Below, piece after piece: positions 36,101-48,400 of a DNA stretch of 64,000 nt. Each line of letters opens with the position of its first letter. Positions within the stretch are counted from its first letter, which is position 1. The position numbers and the translations under genes are program-made. The notes beneath the pieces were generated by a model. That model had not been told where the DNA came from. It ran no database searches and saw nothing but the letters and a program-made list of their open reading frames with translations. Source of the stretch: Spirodela intermedia (Eukaryota > Streptophyta > Magnoliopsida > Alismatales > Araceae); assembly GCA_902729315.2 (NCBI GenBank), contig LR746275.1:1206001-1270000 (forward strand), in the 5' to 3' direction.

Positions 36101-39100
36101 GTTGCCATGCCATCAGGAGAGTCTATTCAATGCCTTCAACTGTGACCAGCTTAAACCTTGTTAGTTGGGTTATTCATAGTTTATCTTTCTTTATACGGTA
36201 TGACCAGGTAATTTTCAGTTTCTTTTTGAGGGCTAACCAGGGAGGTGGTCAATCAAAAAAATGAAATAAATCAGTCATAGATTATTCTGCTATTTTTTTA
36301 TGATGACGCAACTCTTTATGATTTTTAGGGAAGAATTTTCCCCAAGGTATTATAGTTGTACTCTTCAGTACATTTTATAATCCTGGAAATCAGCTTTTGG
36401 GACGGAATCCGAGGAATGTTCGTTTTATTTTTCTTCAATGATACAATATTTTGAACTTTTTGTAATGGAGTTGGAAGACAATTTCCATTATGTTTTCCTT
36501 TGTACATCCATGCTTGCATTTGAATTGAAGTAACTTGATTTTGCATATTTATTCAGGAGGCCTCAATGTTGAAGGAGAGGCAGATAGCTGGGATTTTGGC
36601 GTAGGTATGGATGCAGAATATAACCGCTTAATATTTAGTAATCCAGACAAATACTCTTGTGATCTTGTGAGTAAGCATTGGAAGTAACTTCTTTAAAAAT
36701 TAGTGTGAACCTCCAAAGCGAGCTTTTTTTTCACTTGGCTGCAAATGGCTGATGCAACTGGCTTGCTGGCATTCCAAGAAGCTTGTACAGGCCTGTGCAT
36801 TTAGGTTAAACAATTGCTCTATTTGTATTTTATGCCTCTATCGTTAACCTTAAAGAGGAGTTGATAGAAATATTGGTATTGAATATGCAGATATTTGCTT
36901 TGCCTTGAACCACAAACCAGGTAGATTGTCAAGATTTTGACTCGTGATTTAACGCAGAGCATAACAAAAATGTATGATTGGAGAAATTTACGCAGTGATT
37001 TGAGAATGATTGTTAAACTGCCAGGCTGTAAATGGAAATTTTGGATAATGCAGTTTATCTCTTTCATGGGGCGTCACATTATTGGGCCTGATTTCTGGAC
37101 GTAAAGTCCATATTAGATCATGGATGTTTATTCACATTTGACCTTGCAGTAAGTTTATGCAACATGCACATCTAATCGTTAGATCAATTAACATGGAGTT
37201 TGACCACTGAACATAAAGTTTAAATTAAGTTTTGAGGTCCATCATTGATAAGTTTCACCATTTGACTGAAAGTGCACCCTATGCTGTGGAGTCTCTGCAG
37301 TGTTCAACTTAGGTCCTTAAACCCACTCGCATTGTGCTTAACCATTGACACAAGTTTCTTGTTGGGTAATGAAGGCCCATTTGTATTGAACTTTGAGGAA
37401 GGGAAACATCTGTCAATTACCTTTCAGTGGCTAATGTGTGATCGGATGCTTACCCTTTGGATGTCTACCCTTGTTTTTCTTCTGTTGAGGATGACATACT
37501 TCATCACTTTTTTTTGAACAATGGTGGCAAATGGGCTTCTGCTGGTCATTTCTCATTCGTACAATTTCAAGGTGGTTATTACCAGAGGCAAGATGTTTTA
37601 AATTTTTTTACTGAAGAGTGGGAATTAGTGGACCAGATGGAACTTGATAGGTTTCCTTTCCTGATCATTGATTGTGTGCTTTGTTTGGTTCCACATTTCC
37701 TTTTGATATTTTTTTTCTTTAAGTCGCATTCAATTTATTGCTTCAGAGAACATTAGCATCCTGAGTATCTAGGCTGTCCATCTTAAAATGTCTTCTGTCC
37801 TCGAAACCCTTTGAAAGGAGATACGGCCTCCTCTGTAACCTCCTCCTCATTCCTTAACTAACATATAGACTTCAGCAAAGATTTACCTTTCGCTTTAGTA
37901 CCTTTTTCAGTAAATTCAGCTTATCAGTGCCATGCCCTGAGCTTGACTCGTAGTGGACGAAATAAGTGTTAAAATCAAAGATATTTATTTGAGTGTTCCA
38001 TAATATTTGGCAAACAAGTGCAAAAGCCAATGTATTAAGTTATAATGATACTTTGTCTTGACCACGTGTATAATCCGTAGATGCTTACTGTATGTGTAGA
38101 CTTCTAATGCTTTCAGTGTCCTCGCTGTATTTCACGAGTTATTTTCTGAATAGGGTGATAGAGGTGTATATAGTAATGATTATTATTCTCTAAGTTTTGA
38201 TTTTTCTTGGTGAGAATATTTTGGTAACCTTATTCTTTTGTGGGACAAAATGGTTCCCCATGCAAAGTGTTTGACATGTCTATTCTTTGCTCATGATTCA
38301 TTTCGGCAGGTGCTGGCTTTTACTTAAATGCAACACAAGATAAGTGGAAAAACTGGCGTATGTATGACTATGTTGTTAAAGAACTGCCAAAGCTTCTCAG
38401 CGTAAACTTTCCCAACCTTGACATTTCACGGGCATCTATTTCTGGTCACTCGATGGGTGGCCATGGTGCTTTGATAATTTACCTAAAGAATCCAGGAGCA
38501 TACAAGGTCTTTTTTTGGCTTGGTTGTCAAAAACATAAGGCTGCGTACCTCAATAGTTTCTTCACCTTCCTTGTTGTTCATTGTCTTTGGTTGTAGTCTG
38601 TTTCTGCCTTTGCTCCAATCTGTAATCCTGCGAATTGTCCATGGGGACAGAAGGCTTTCTCAAACTATCTTGGTACTGACAAGTCTGATTGGGAGGTAAG
38701 ATAACCTCCTAATATAAACTTATGCAGTGTTCTAAGTTGGAACCAAAAGTTGAGATAATCCCGTCAACAGACTGTTCTGACGTGTTGTGATGATCTGGGT
38801 CCTTGTACCACTCATAAATGATTCGTTTTTCACATCTTAGACATCTTGAATCGACTGTTAATGCTTATTATTTATGCAGGAATATGATGCGACAGTTCTG
38901 GTTGAAAAAATCAATGAACTTTCAACAACTATCCTAATTGATCAGGTAAATTATTTCTCGATATCAAGAAAGTAATGATATTCTTCACGTACAATGGGTT
39001 AGATTGAAATTTTATGTCGAGAATGTTATTGTTAATTATGCTTGATTAAGATCTCAAAAGGTCTGCTATCGTTATGATCTGTTTGGTTTAATCCAAAGAC

Positions 39101-41128
39101 AAGTTCTTAAATACGCAAGAAAAATAGATCAGAATGGAATTCCCCAATTGAATCATGGTAGGTTTTGGCTTGACATCATTTAAAATGTTGTTCACAGGTT
39201 CTCTTAAGTGCTAACCTGTCCTAGACAGGTGGTTTGGCCCAGTGAACTACCTTTCTAGGTTGTTTTTACTTCAACATTAATGATTAACTTAAAACGCTGG
39301 AGTGACGTGTGTGGGCAACCATTTGTTGCCCTGGTATTTTTCTGGCGATAATCAGATGATCTCTTCACTCAATAAACTGGTCCGCTTGGTTCTTGTCCTA
39401 CTAATCATTTGCTTCGAAATTTTCATGCCCTTAGGATGGATCATTTTGCACCTTTTGCTTGCAATTGGTCTGAGTTCTGAAAAAATAAACTGTCAGTTGT
39501 GAACAAATATGCACTTTCACATGTTCTATCGGATTGGCAGGAACCGTGCGGTTGTCAGAGATGACGATGAGTTCACAATGTTATTTCGTTCGTACTTGTG
39601 TCTAGTAATTTTGATTCGGAGAATACCTTTTTGTCTTCTGTGAATGAAATAAATCAAGAGAGTGGTAATAGTGTAGATAATTTCATTAGGTTATGATAAA
39701 AAGCTTATATTTTGAATCAATATTGCGAGTAATCAATGTCTTGAAGGGTACATGCCTGGGGGCTGACAGTGGGATGTTATTGTGGAAGATGGAACGCTCA
39801 AATAGCTGGAAAAACTAAAAGAAGCTAGTTTTTTGCTCCTACGAGTTCTCTAGGTCCAGACTTTAAAATTTTTTAGGGCTCGATTTTCCTAAATTTTTGG
39901 AATTTGTCTCTCGTGAAAAGATGGTGGCATATGTATCTATGCTGAAATAATACCCAACTTGGATATATGAAGGATTTGTCAAAAACTTATTGCCGACAAG
40001 GGAACTCCAATATGTGATGTCATAAGATGATCTTTATTGTGCGAGATTGCTCAATATCTCTTGTCAGCAGAACCATGTGGCACATTCCTGTGTGATGGAC
40101 AAAAGATGTACGAATATTTTCTGTTTCAGCGTGAGATATATTTTACCATTTTATATCACCTATTTTTTGAGGCATTAACATTGTTACACAACACGAAAAA
40201 ATATATACCTTCAGAATGAATGTCACATTGTGGGACCCAATAGTTCAATTGGCAATTCATCAGCTTGCTCGTGCTTCTGTGATGACAATTGTAGTAAGAT
40301 GTGTCTGTGATGACAAATGTTTTTTTGTCCTTAGATTGCTTGTTATAGCTGGAATATATCTAAATTTTGTGGAGCCTCCTGGTCCTCAGAGAGTGTTTCA
40401 GATTCACTGAGCCCTGTATTCATTTTGCTGTGCTTTTCCTTCTGTATGATCTTCTTCTTTGTCGTCTTTATTCCAGTGGTTCATCAAAATCTTGAAGATT
40501 ATTTTTATGTGACCTTCTAAAGTGTGCATTGGCTCTTGAAAATTTTTATGAAGGCTCAAACTTAGTGCACATTTACATTGCTTAAAAAGGAAAGACGACA
40601 TTCTACAGAAGAACTTTGCTGCTGATTTTGTCTATTTTTAGTACGCTAGCATTGCCAGAAGGCAGAACATCTGCCTCTCTCATCGTGATGATCTCACAAC
40701 ACTTATCTAGGATATCAGTCTCGAACCCTTTTCTTTGGTTGTGTTTTTCATGCAGATTCAATGGGGAAATTCCTTGTTATTATTTTTTTCTAATTAAAGT
40801 AAGGAAACTATCATGCACCCAATTGTGTTGTAGAGAGCAATGAAAGCTGAAGCTCCTCTCTTCTCTTTTCTTACAACAGGCTAGCCATTTAATGAATTAT
40901 TTTGTTTTAGCGAGTGACCCTGAAGATGATGGCCTTGTACAGGGAGGGGATGATAATTTCCTGAGTAATCAGCTACTGCCCCACAGCTTTGAGGCTGCAT
41001 GCAAGAGAGCCAATGTGCCGCTGCTCATGAGGCTCCAGCCTGGCTATGACCACTCCTACTTCTTCGTTCAAACGTTCATCGACGACCACATCTGCCACCA
41101 CGCCAAAGCCCTCAAATCTCTTTTCTGA
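30184..41128 (+). CDS. SFGH: S-formylglutathione hydrolase (esterase D family), 7 coding exons
   Basis: Coding exons 30184-30345, 35910-36027, 36557-36604, 38310-38506, 38597-38695, 38880-38945 and 40943-41128 all have GT-AG borders and join in frame to give 290 aa plus stop, close to the 284 aa of the Arabidopsis enzyme. The enzyme hydrolyses S-formylglutathione to formate and glutathione in cytosolic formaldehyde detoxification, after glutathione-dependent formaldehyde dehydrogenase. It is an alpha/beta hydrolase. The nucleophile elbow GHSMGGHG puts the catalytic Ser at about residue 157, the acid is Asp233 or Asp234 in GGDDNF, and the His is about 267 in GYDHSY. Family hallmarks [22 protein letters not shown] and [15 protein letters not shown] are intact. 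Intron 1 (5.6 kb) hosts a gypsy insertion, and the other introns are 0.1-2.0 kb without recognisable genes. Nothing suggests the gene is broken, provided intron 1 is still spliced. Confidence 0.95.
30882..30886. repeat. Target-site duplication GATCT, left copy
   Basis: Five bases directly before the left LTR. The identical GATCT follows the right LTR at 34142-34146. Five-bp duplications are the usual footprint of gypsy integrase. Confidence 0.85.
30887..31148 (-). repeat. 3' LTR of the intronic gypsy element
   Basis: 262 bp starting TGATATGATCCTCTAAGG and ending GGGGTTCTATGA. It aligns throughout with 33826-34141 but lacks about 39 bp (the TTATATTGAACTCACAGACT segment of the other copy). Terminal bases have mutated relative to the intact TGATACGA..TCGTATCA of the right LTR. 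It includes TATTTATACCCCCTCTCACG, a likely TATA region read on the plus strand. Just inside, 31150-31163 is C-rich: the polypurine tract on the minus strand. Confidence 0.9.
33810..33823 (-). other. Primer-binding site, initiator Met tRNA type
   Basis: On the minus strand, two bases after the LTR end, the sequence AGTATCAGAGCCA occurs. The standard plant gypsy/copia site complementary to the 3' end of initiator methionine tRNA is TGGTATCAGAGCC, so this is one mismatch away. It fixes the element's orientation as minus. Confidence 0.8.
33826..34141 (-). repeat. 5' LTR of the intronic gypsy element
   Basis: 316 bp with perfect 8-bp inverted ends (TGATACGA at 33826 and TCGTATCA ending at 34141). 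It aligns with 30887-31148, with one 39-bp difference, a C-homopolymer difference near 34040 and scattered substitutions. Counting those substitutions would date the insertion. Confidence 0.92.
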
Positions 41129-41255
41129 AGCGATCTCAGGGTTAATCTGCTCAATCTGAATGTTTTCTCTGTATCGAACAAGATCTGGAGATATGCTCGG
41201 AAAAATGGCTATGGACCTTATAGATGATCCTCTGCTGAAGCACTGTTGTTCGGTG

Positions 41256-41304
41256 GAATGAATGAATGAATGAATGAATGAATGAATCAATCAATCAATC
41301 AATC
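41256..41304. repeat. Compound microsatellite (GAAT)n(CAAT)n
   Basis: About eight GAAT units pass directly into about four or five TCAA/CAAT units, some 130 bp after the SFGH stop codon. It probably lies in that gene's 3' untranslated region. Likely to vary in length between individuals. Confidence 0.9.
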
Positions 41305-42239
41305 CAACAACATGCAAGAATGGTGCTGTCTCTTCACAGTTCATCAGTATTACTAAGACCACCCATGGGAGGGGATGACTGAGTGAGAAGATGGTAGGAG
41401 ACAATCATACACATGCTGGCAGGCAGAATCAGAGTATTATCCTCACAATATTTTGCCAAAAAAAAAAGCACCACTGAGGAAAATAGGCTCCAAATTCTGT
41501 CATGTGCCTGGCTGGGGCTACCCTTCTAGTGAGCCTCATTAAATCTTTCTAAAGGTGGCAAACCTCATGCTCATCTTTAAAAGAATACGTTTTTTATGCT
41601 CCTTTCCCTCATTAGGAAATACGCTTCTGGTTCTGCTCCACAATAAGATGAACTTTATTACATGAATTTATGCTTCCTAAAGTAGATGAGTTAGTAAAAT
41701 ATTGTGGGTTTTTTATTTTTTCCTTTAAATATTTCCTCAAAAACCTATACGACCTGAAAAAACGATGTATTTTTTTTCATTCATCAACTATTCCTGAGTT
41801 TAGCCCAACTTACTTAACCAGAGTTTAAAGAAAAACATAAATTGATATCTGTTTCTCTGTTTCTGTGATAAACCTTGTCACTAGTGTAAGTTCATGGGGA
41901 ATAACTGAAGATTATATGGAAAATAAGATAAGCTTATGGGAAAAATAATGCCGGGTTTCTTAAGCTTATGGAACAAATAATTTGGGCTCATGGAGCTTAT
42001 GAAAATGAGGTTAATAAGCAAAGGCAAATGCTCTAAGGTTGGGCAGATTAGCTACGTGCTTGGACAATATATGCTTTCAAAAGCAATCTCATCGGATAGT
42101 AGTATGAGCTTATAAATCAAGCAGTTTGAGGTTGCAAGTTCTAGGTGTAGCAATTTAAGCTCTAGAGGTAAGCTTGTGGAGAAAAATGAGCGTGGGGGAG
42201 AATAATGCAAGTCTATGGGCAACTAGTTGGAAATAAGTG
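41305..42239. other. Intergenic spacer after SFGH
   Basis: It holds the rest of the SFGH 3' flank and AT-rich DNA. 41880-42230 has several repeats of short phrases such as AAGCTTATGG and GGAGAAAAATGAGC, but no domain or RNA gene was recognised. Confidence 0.4.
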
Positions 42240-42700
42240 GAATATGTTGCTATTTACCATTTCAAAAATAATATAGACTAAAACTAATAATAGCAAAAAT
42301 GGTAAAAATGTTGGTATTTTCTATTTGTGGGATATGTTGCAAAAATCTAACAAAATGGCAGACATTAATAAGTCGGATTTGTTGCTATTTGCCATTTTTA
42401 AAGTAAAATAGGGAAAAAATAATAATGGCAACAAAAATGTTGTTATTTGCTATTTGTGGGATATGTTGCAAAAATGGAAACAAAATTAATGGGGATATGC
42501 TGCTATTTGTCATGTTTTAAAATAAAATAGAGTAAATTAATATTGGCAAAACTGGGAAAACAAATTCTATTTGCGGGATATTTCGCAAAAATGTTACAAA
42601 ATGGCAAAATTTAATGGGGGTATGTTGCTATTTGCCATTTTAAAAAAATAAAATTAGAGTAAAAAATTAATAATGTCAAAAAAAAATTAATATGTTATTT
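42240..42700 (+). repeat. AT-rich tandem repeat, about 118-135 bp units, 3.5-4 copies
   Basis: The phrase GTTGCTATTTGCCATTTT recurs at about 42246, 42381, 42499 and 42624. Between occurrences the same sub-blocks return in order: AAAATAGAGTAAA, AATAATGGCAAAA, TATTTGTGGGATATGTTGCAAAAAT and AACAAAATGGCA. Units differ by small indels and substitutions. No coding content. Confidence 0.85.
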
Positions 42701-43340
42701 TAAGATACCAAAAGCTAAAGCCACATACTTCATGACCAATAAATACAGTGAATGCATACTACTTACATCAGTATTAACGTATGAGTTTCCCCAATTATAG
42801 TACAATTATTTCTGAATTCTTGGATCATATGAGCTCATTGAGGAAGTAGCCCACCATATTTGCTGGCGCCAATTTTCTATGCTGTCCAGAGGGGGATGAG
42901 ACAATATTTCATTTATTGCGGGTTCCTGCTGCGGCGCAGGCATCCACTCATTAACTTATTTTTTTAATGAGTTTTCTGTACACGATATTATAATGATTAA
43001 TATTATTATATCGCGAAGCATTTGGGGCCCACCTAGTGCTACGGTGCATAGGCATATTCGCCCGGCAGCTATTGGCGTGTATAGAATATTCCTCCAAAAA
43101 AGTACAATTATACCCAAGAATTCAGAAATTGGTATTGAGCCCAGAAAAAATGACATGCTGGCTTTTGTGACGTATTTCACGATCAATGTATAGTTGCTGT
43201 CCTGATGGGACCAAATAAATAGAACCGTTGGCTTTTTGTTAACGTTCTTATCCGACATATTTTAATTTTAATATTAATTATTTTTAAAAATTGTATTTAT
43301 AATAATATAAAAAATAGAGCGGAAAATCTGTGCTGATTGG
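42701..43340. other. Spacer before the aldolase promoter
   Basis: AT-rich sequence without recognisable genes. Short frames on both strands at 42956-43258 show no known domain. It passes into the GC-rich aldolase promoter near 43340. Confidence 0.4.
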
Positions 43341-43356
43341 ACCATTATTCATTGAG

Positions 43357-43514
43357 GTGGGCCGGGCCGGGCCGATTTTTGAGTCCCTGGGCCTAGCCCG
43401 AAGCCCGTTTTCAGCGCCCATTGATTACTCGTAGCCCACTGAGTGCCGGCCAAGTGGCGCCCATCTATCTCCACCCTGCCGCATATAATGCGGTCTGTTA
43501 GATCGCTATATAAA
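43357..43514 (+). promoter_or_regulatory. Aldolase promoter: GGCCC elements and TATA box
   Basis: A cluster of GGGCC motifs (43357-43373 and TGGGCC at 43388-43393) resembles plant site II/TCP-type elements found upstream of highly expressed housekeeping genes. CTATATAAA at 43506-43514 is a good TATA box 112 bp before the ATG, placing the transcription start near 43540. The assignment is from motif and position only. Confidence 0.65.
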
Positions 43515-43625
43515 CGGGGCCAGATCCACGGGCGCCCTACGGAAATCTGCAACTACCGGTCTCCGCAGTCGCTCGCCGCTTTCGTCTCTTTGGCCCCGTC
43601 GATCAGTTCGAGAAACCAAGCGAAG

Positions 43626-46491
43626 ATGTCTGCTTACTGTGGCAAGTATGCTGGTATGATGCTTCGCCTCGATCCTAACCATTTTCCTTCTCTTCCCCCG
43701 GTCTGGTGTGCGGATCAACTCGATGGCTCCTTGTTGGTGACTTTTCTTCTCCATCGTAGATTTCTTCTTCTTCATGTAGGCCGGATCTGGCTATCTTCCA
43801 CTTGTGTTCGTATTTCAGGCACTTGTTTCGTGGTTCTCTCGTACTTCTGAAGCCATTGGTGATTGTTGTCATTTTCTACCGATTCCCTAACGTCAAATGT
43901 GCATATCATGAAACCTCGCTTCGATTTTGCTGCCTTTCATTTCTTGGGAACTTTTTTAGGGATTTACAGGTGCATCGATCTTGCAATCTGATAGCAAGCG
44001 CTTTCCTTTCTTTCATCTGTTTTTTTTGTATTTTTATGTCTCTTAACTTATTTTTCTCTGTTTTTTCTGCGCTGTCGTTTTCCTTTGCTTTTAAAGGCGA
44101 CTCCTTTGTCTTTTTTTTCTTGTTTTCAAGACTTTTCTTCTGGTTCTTCTTTACCTTTTGAAACCTTTACTTTCTCAGGTGCTTTCATCATTATATAATT
44201 TTTCTGTTCGACTCTGTGGTTGTTTTCTTCCCCATTGTCTCTACTCGTTTGACCGGTCGGTCTACCTGTGCTTCCTTTTAACCTGCTTCCTGTTCGTGAC
44301 GCTTTTTTTCAAGTAATTCTCTTCGTGCTGAATATTTTTGCTATGGTTATTATTTCCTAGACTGTAATATTGAATTTCCATTTTTTCAAATAGGCTGATT
44401 GTTCTCTTAAATTTTTTTCGCATGAAGTATTTTCCTTCATAATGGGGAACCTTGTTTTTCTGGAGAATGTAGGGCAACGATCCCTAGCATGATGGGGAAC
44501 CTTGTATTTTCATTGGTGATTGCTTTCTTGTCTTTTTTGTTTTTGTCTAACATAGTGATCCATTTTGCTTTCCTTGGTGAATTGATTTCTTATGCCTGTT
44601 CTCTATGTAAATGGATACCAATGTTTTTAGCCCTGATTCTTGTCCATTTTGTATTTGCTCGTTCACTAGCCCATGTTGTCTGCTCGCTTTCTACATTGAG
44701 GAAATGATTTGCCTTTTCGGGTGTCTATTCCTCAATTTTATGTGGTTGAGATTTATTGTTTCCTATATGTCGTTCAAGGTGGAATCTTTGAGAGCTTCGG
44801 AAATGTGGATTATTATCTTGGTTGTACCTGTTTGTGATTTCCATCTGGTTTAATCTTTCTTAACTTGACGATGTTCTCTTCCCTTTTTCTGTTGCCATTT
44901 GGCGCTGTGATGTTTATCAGAATATGGCTTTAACACTTTGCTTTCTTTTTTTTTGTGGCACCTTTTGTGGATAATTAGGTCACCTTGTGTTTTTTGGTTT
45001 CTACACTTTATTAAGGATTGCTCCCGGAGGTGATCTATCTCTGAAATATATTAGTGATCTCAGATGGTGTCTAGAATACACGACGCAAACCAGCAAATTA
45101 CGTTTGAATTTTTATCTGCTTTTCCTTAATTGGAAGAAAGTAATATCTAGTTTCCTGTTATGTTGCATGGAAGTTTAAGAAACAAGAATCCTCCAAGCCT
45201 CTGGCAGGCCTATTCCGTTTATAAGAAGTGGTCTTATGTGATCTTCTATGCTGCCATTTGCTGTCTTTTGCCCTTCTTTGTCTGGTTTATGCCCCCTTGA
45301 TGTTGCCGGTTTGATCTGTACATGTGAAGTTTCCTCATTTGGAACATCTGAGCTTCATTCAATTTCCAGTTATTCATCAGTTTTAATCCATCTTTCTTCT
45401 TCTCATGTGAAGAAACCAGGGTCTTTTATTTATCTTGTTCTATTTTCTGCCTTACAATTTTTAATTTCATCTCTGCAGAGGAGCTCGCCAAGAATGCTGC
45501 CCACATCGGAACCCCGGGGAAGGGTATCCTTGCTGCCGATGAATCTACCGGCACAATTGGTAAGCGCCTGTCCAGCATAAATGTCGAGAATGTGGAGTCC
45601 AACCGCCGTGCTCTCCGTGAGCTCCTCTTCACCACCCCGGGGGCCCTCCAATACCTCAGTGGTGTCATCCTCTTTGAGGAAACCCTCTACCAGAAGACCG
45701 CAGCAGGGAAGCCATTCGTGGATGTTCTGACCGAAGCCAATGTCCTCCCTGGCATCAAGGTTGACAAGGGCACTGTTGAGCTGGCCGGCACCAATGGGGA
45801 GACCACCACCCAGGGCCTCGACGACCTTGGCAAGCGCTGTGCCAAGTACTATGAGGCCGGCGCCCGCTTTGCCAAATGGCGGGCGGTACTCAAGATCGGC
45901 CCCACCGAGCCATCCCAGCTATCTATCCAGGAGAATGCCAATGGACTGGCCCGGTACGCCATCATCTGCCAGGAGAACGGCCTCGTGCCCATTGTTGAGC
46001 CCGAGATCCTTGTAGATGGCACCCATGACATTGCCCGTTGTGCCGACGTGACCGAGCGGGTCCTTGCTGCCTGCTACAAGGCCCTCAACGACCATCACGT
46101 CCTCTTGGAAGGGACCCTCCTGAAGCCCAACATGGTGACTCCCGGTTCAGACTCAAAGAAGGTGACTCCAGAGGTCGTGGCCGAGTACACTGTCAGGGCC
46201 CTGCAGAGGACTGTCCCTGCTGCTGTCCCTGCTGTTGTCTTCCTCTCTGGCGGGCAGAGCGAAGAGGAGGCCACTCTGAATCTCAACGCCATGAACCAGC
46301 TCAAGGGTAAGAAGCCATGGAGCCTCTCGTTCTCCTTCGGCAGGGCCCTGCAGCAGAGCACCCTGAAGACGTGGGGTGGGAAGGTGGAGAACATCCAGAA
46401 GGCGCAGGCTGCCTTCCTGGCCAGGTGCAAGGCCAACTCTGAGGCCACTCTCGGAACCTACAAGGGAGATGCTGCTGGGGGCGAGGGCGTC

Positions 46492-46527
<36 letters not shown>
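43626..46527 (+). CDS. FBA: Fructose-bisphosphate aldolase, class I, cytosolic
   Basis: Two coding exons: 43626-43653 (MSAYCGKYA plus one base, donor GTATGA) and 45479-46527 (acceptor CTGCAG), giving 358 aa, exactly the length I recall for Arabidopsis cytosolic aldolases. The enzyme reversibly splits fructose 1,6-bisphosphate into dihydroxyacetone phosphate and glyceraldehyde 3-phosphate in glycolysis and gluconeogenesis. The class I signature [11 protein letters not shown] is intact, with the Schiff-base lysine at about residue 225. Other hallmarks are [49 protein letters not shown] and the catalytically important C-terminal Tyr in HVKDYKY. No plastid transit peptide precedes the start, so it is cytosolic. 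The 1.8-kb intron after codon 9 is T-rich and transposon-free; such leader-proximal introns often raise expression. Exon 2 is strongly GC-rich at third positions, suggesting high expression. Confidence 0.97.
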
Positions 46528-46528
<1 letters not shown>

Positions 46529-46610
46529 CTCTATCCCGGGCTCTTTCCCTCTCCCACTCAACCAAATCCGCCACCCGTTTTAACTTATTATGAGATGAGA
46601 GAGATAGAGT

Positions 46611-46640
46611 AGTAGCGAGAGAGAGAGAGAGAGAGAGAGA
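46611..46640. repeat. (GA)n microsatellite in the aldolase 3' flank
   Basis: About 14 GA units 85-110 bp after the aldolase stop, probably within the 3' untranslated region. An AGAAGAAGAAG run and a G homopolymer (46746-46754) follow. Confidence 0.85.
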
Positions 46641-46654
46641 AGAAGAAGAGGAGG

Positions 46655-47099
46655 GAGGGAGACGAAGGCTGCACTGTTTCTTTCCTGGGTTTTTTTTGAA
46701 GAACTATGGCTTGTTATCTTTGCATAATAAGGCGGAGGGGAGAGGGGGGGGGGGTCTTCCTCTGGTTTCGTGGCCATCTGTTAGGTAGAGGCCTGTCATT
46801 TTGTCTCTGATCACTGGTCACATAATCAAGCCAAACTTTTAAAACTTTTGGTTGGGAAAGCATATATTTTCAATAAGTTCAATGTGGTGTAGTTAATATG
46901 GAATTCATGTCACATTCTTCTAGAAGGCTATGATGGTCTTGTCAAATATCATTGAAGTAGAGATGAGACCTATGTACTTTATAGAAATGTCTAAGACATT
47001 GTTTTGTGCCCAATGAAGGACAATGAGCTTATCATTGTCATAGACAAAACAATACAGTGATGGTAGTCGATAAAAAAAGAAAAGTTTCCTTATTTTAAT
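46655..47099. other. Spacer after aldolase
   Basis: It contains the likely 3' end of the aldolase transcript, then AT-rich sequence that merges into transposon remnants. No gene recognised. Confidence 0.4.
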
Positions 47100-48400
47100 A
47101 GTAGAATATTAAATGTTTAGTAGAGTGAGAGAAGTGGATATTGCAATTATATCTTCTGATATAGTACTTGTTTATAATATTTTATTTGAGTTTAGTATCA
47201 TAGGAGACTTGCCAAGTCACCTTACGCCTTTGAGAGATATTAAGCGTGATATTGACCTGATTCATGGAGCAAACTTTATTTACCACATGATATCATGAGT
47301 TTTCAAGAGAATAAATTTCATAGTGCTGTTAGCAAAATTTTTTTGAAAGAGACAATATGAGTCCATGTGCAATTCCTAGATATTTAGTTCCAAGCAAATG
47401 AACATGTACGGATAGTCACACTGTCAATAAGATTATTGCACAATATAAATTCTTGTTTCATTGCTTGATGATATAATCTCTAGTTCAATAAGCTTTTACA
47501 AAGTTTATTTAAAAGGGTTATCATAAATTCAGAATATGCAAAAATGGTGAATGGGAAATTATTTTTAAAATAAAAAAATGTAAATGATTGATGATGTTGT
47601 TAGTGTTTTCTAATACTCCTTGCACATTCATGATATTGATGAATCATTTACTCACACATTGACTTAGGAGGTTTGTCATTGTTTATCTCCATAGCATTGA
47701 TTAATAGCAGTATTAAAGATGTATATATACTTTCTAGTAGGATAAGTCATAAATAAAATTTAAAAAGTATATCTTCATGATAAAAAACTTTATTTTGTAA
47801 GGATTTATTGTCACTGAACAAGATGAAGGTCAGTCAAGTGAAGGTTGTGTTATCACAGAATAGCATACACCAAAGAACTTCATTGAGATATATAGTTTTC
47901 ATAGATCTACATCTTTTTATCATGGATTCATATAAAAAATAATTATACTATATGATTTAGTAGAGAATGTATGAAAAAGAAGCTTTTAATTGGAGGGAAT
48001 AAAATAATGTGTAATGCTTCAATATTACCACTATTAAATTGTGAGAAATTATTTGAAGAAGAATGTGACATATCAATTGTCAAAGTATATGTTGTGTTGC
48101 ATCAAAGAGTTGATATATAACTTTCTATAATGAAAAGCTTATTGAAAATATAAAACATAGGACTGATATGATTTAGAATTTTATATTGTGGTTAAAACTT
48201 TATAAACATAGAATCACTACTTTATTCAAGAGGAATTTACACCATTTACTTATTACTTAGCATTGAAATGTAGCAATTAGCCAAATAGATATTAATAGAA
48301 ACAATCTTTGATGGGTTTCATGTATTGAATGATTTACTTTTAGCACAAGTCAATAATAGTAAAGTACATTGCCAAAATAGTATACATAGTAGGAAAGAAA
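47100..48400 (+). mobile_element. Ty3/gypsy reverse transcriptase remnant, plus strand
   Basis: 47190-47298 reads DLPSHLTPLRDIKRDIDLIHGAN, the gypsy segment just upstream of RT (LPPxRDIxHxIDLVPGA in the family; given here only as a match). 47355-47480 continues with MSPCAIPRYLVPSK and DSHTVNKIIAQYKF, matching SPxxxPxLLVPKK..DxRxxNKITxxxRFP. Later RT and RNase H parts are present only as stop-ridden fragments, with assignment weak past about 47660. No LTRs were assigned. Confidence 0.7.

Noticed and set aside
38360-38596. Separate small protein starting at 38360
   Set aside because: It is SFGH exon 4 read on into the following intron; the GHSMGG motif belongs to the spliced enzyme.
41256-41304. 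GAAT/CAAT run as part of the SFGH protein or a separate repeat gene
   Set aside because: It lies after the stop codon and is a simple microsatellite.
45592-46527. Aldolase starting at the internal ATG 45592 (311 aa)
   Set aside because: It would lose the conserved [15 protein letters not shown] segment. The upstream sequence continues in frame to a good acceptor, and exon 1 at 43626 supplies the standard N-terminus.
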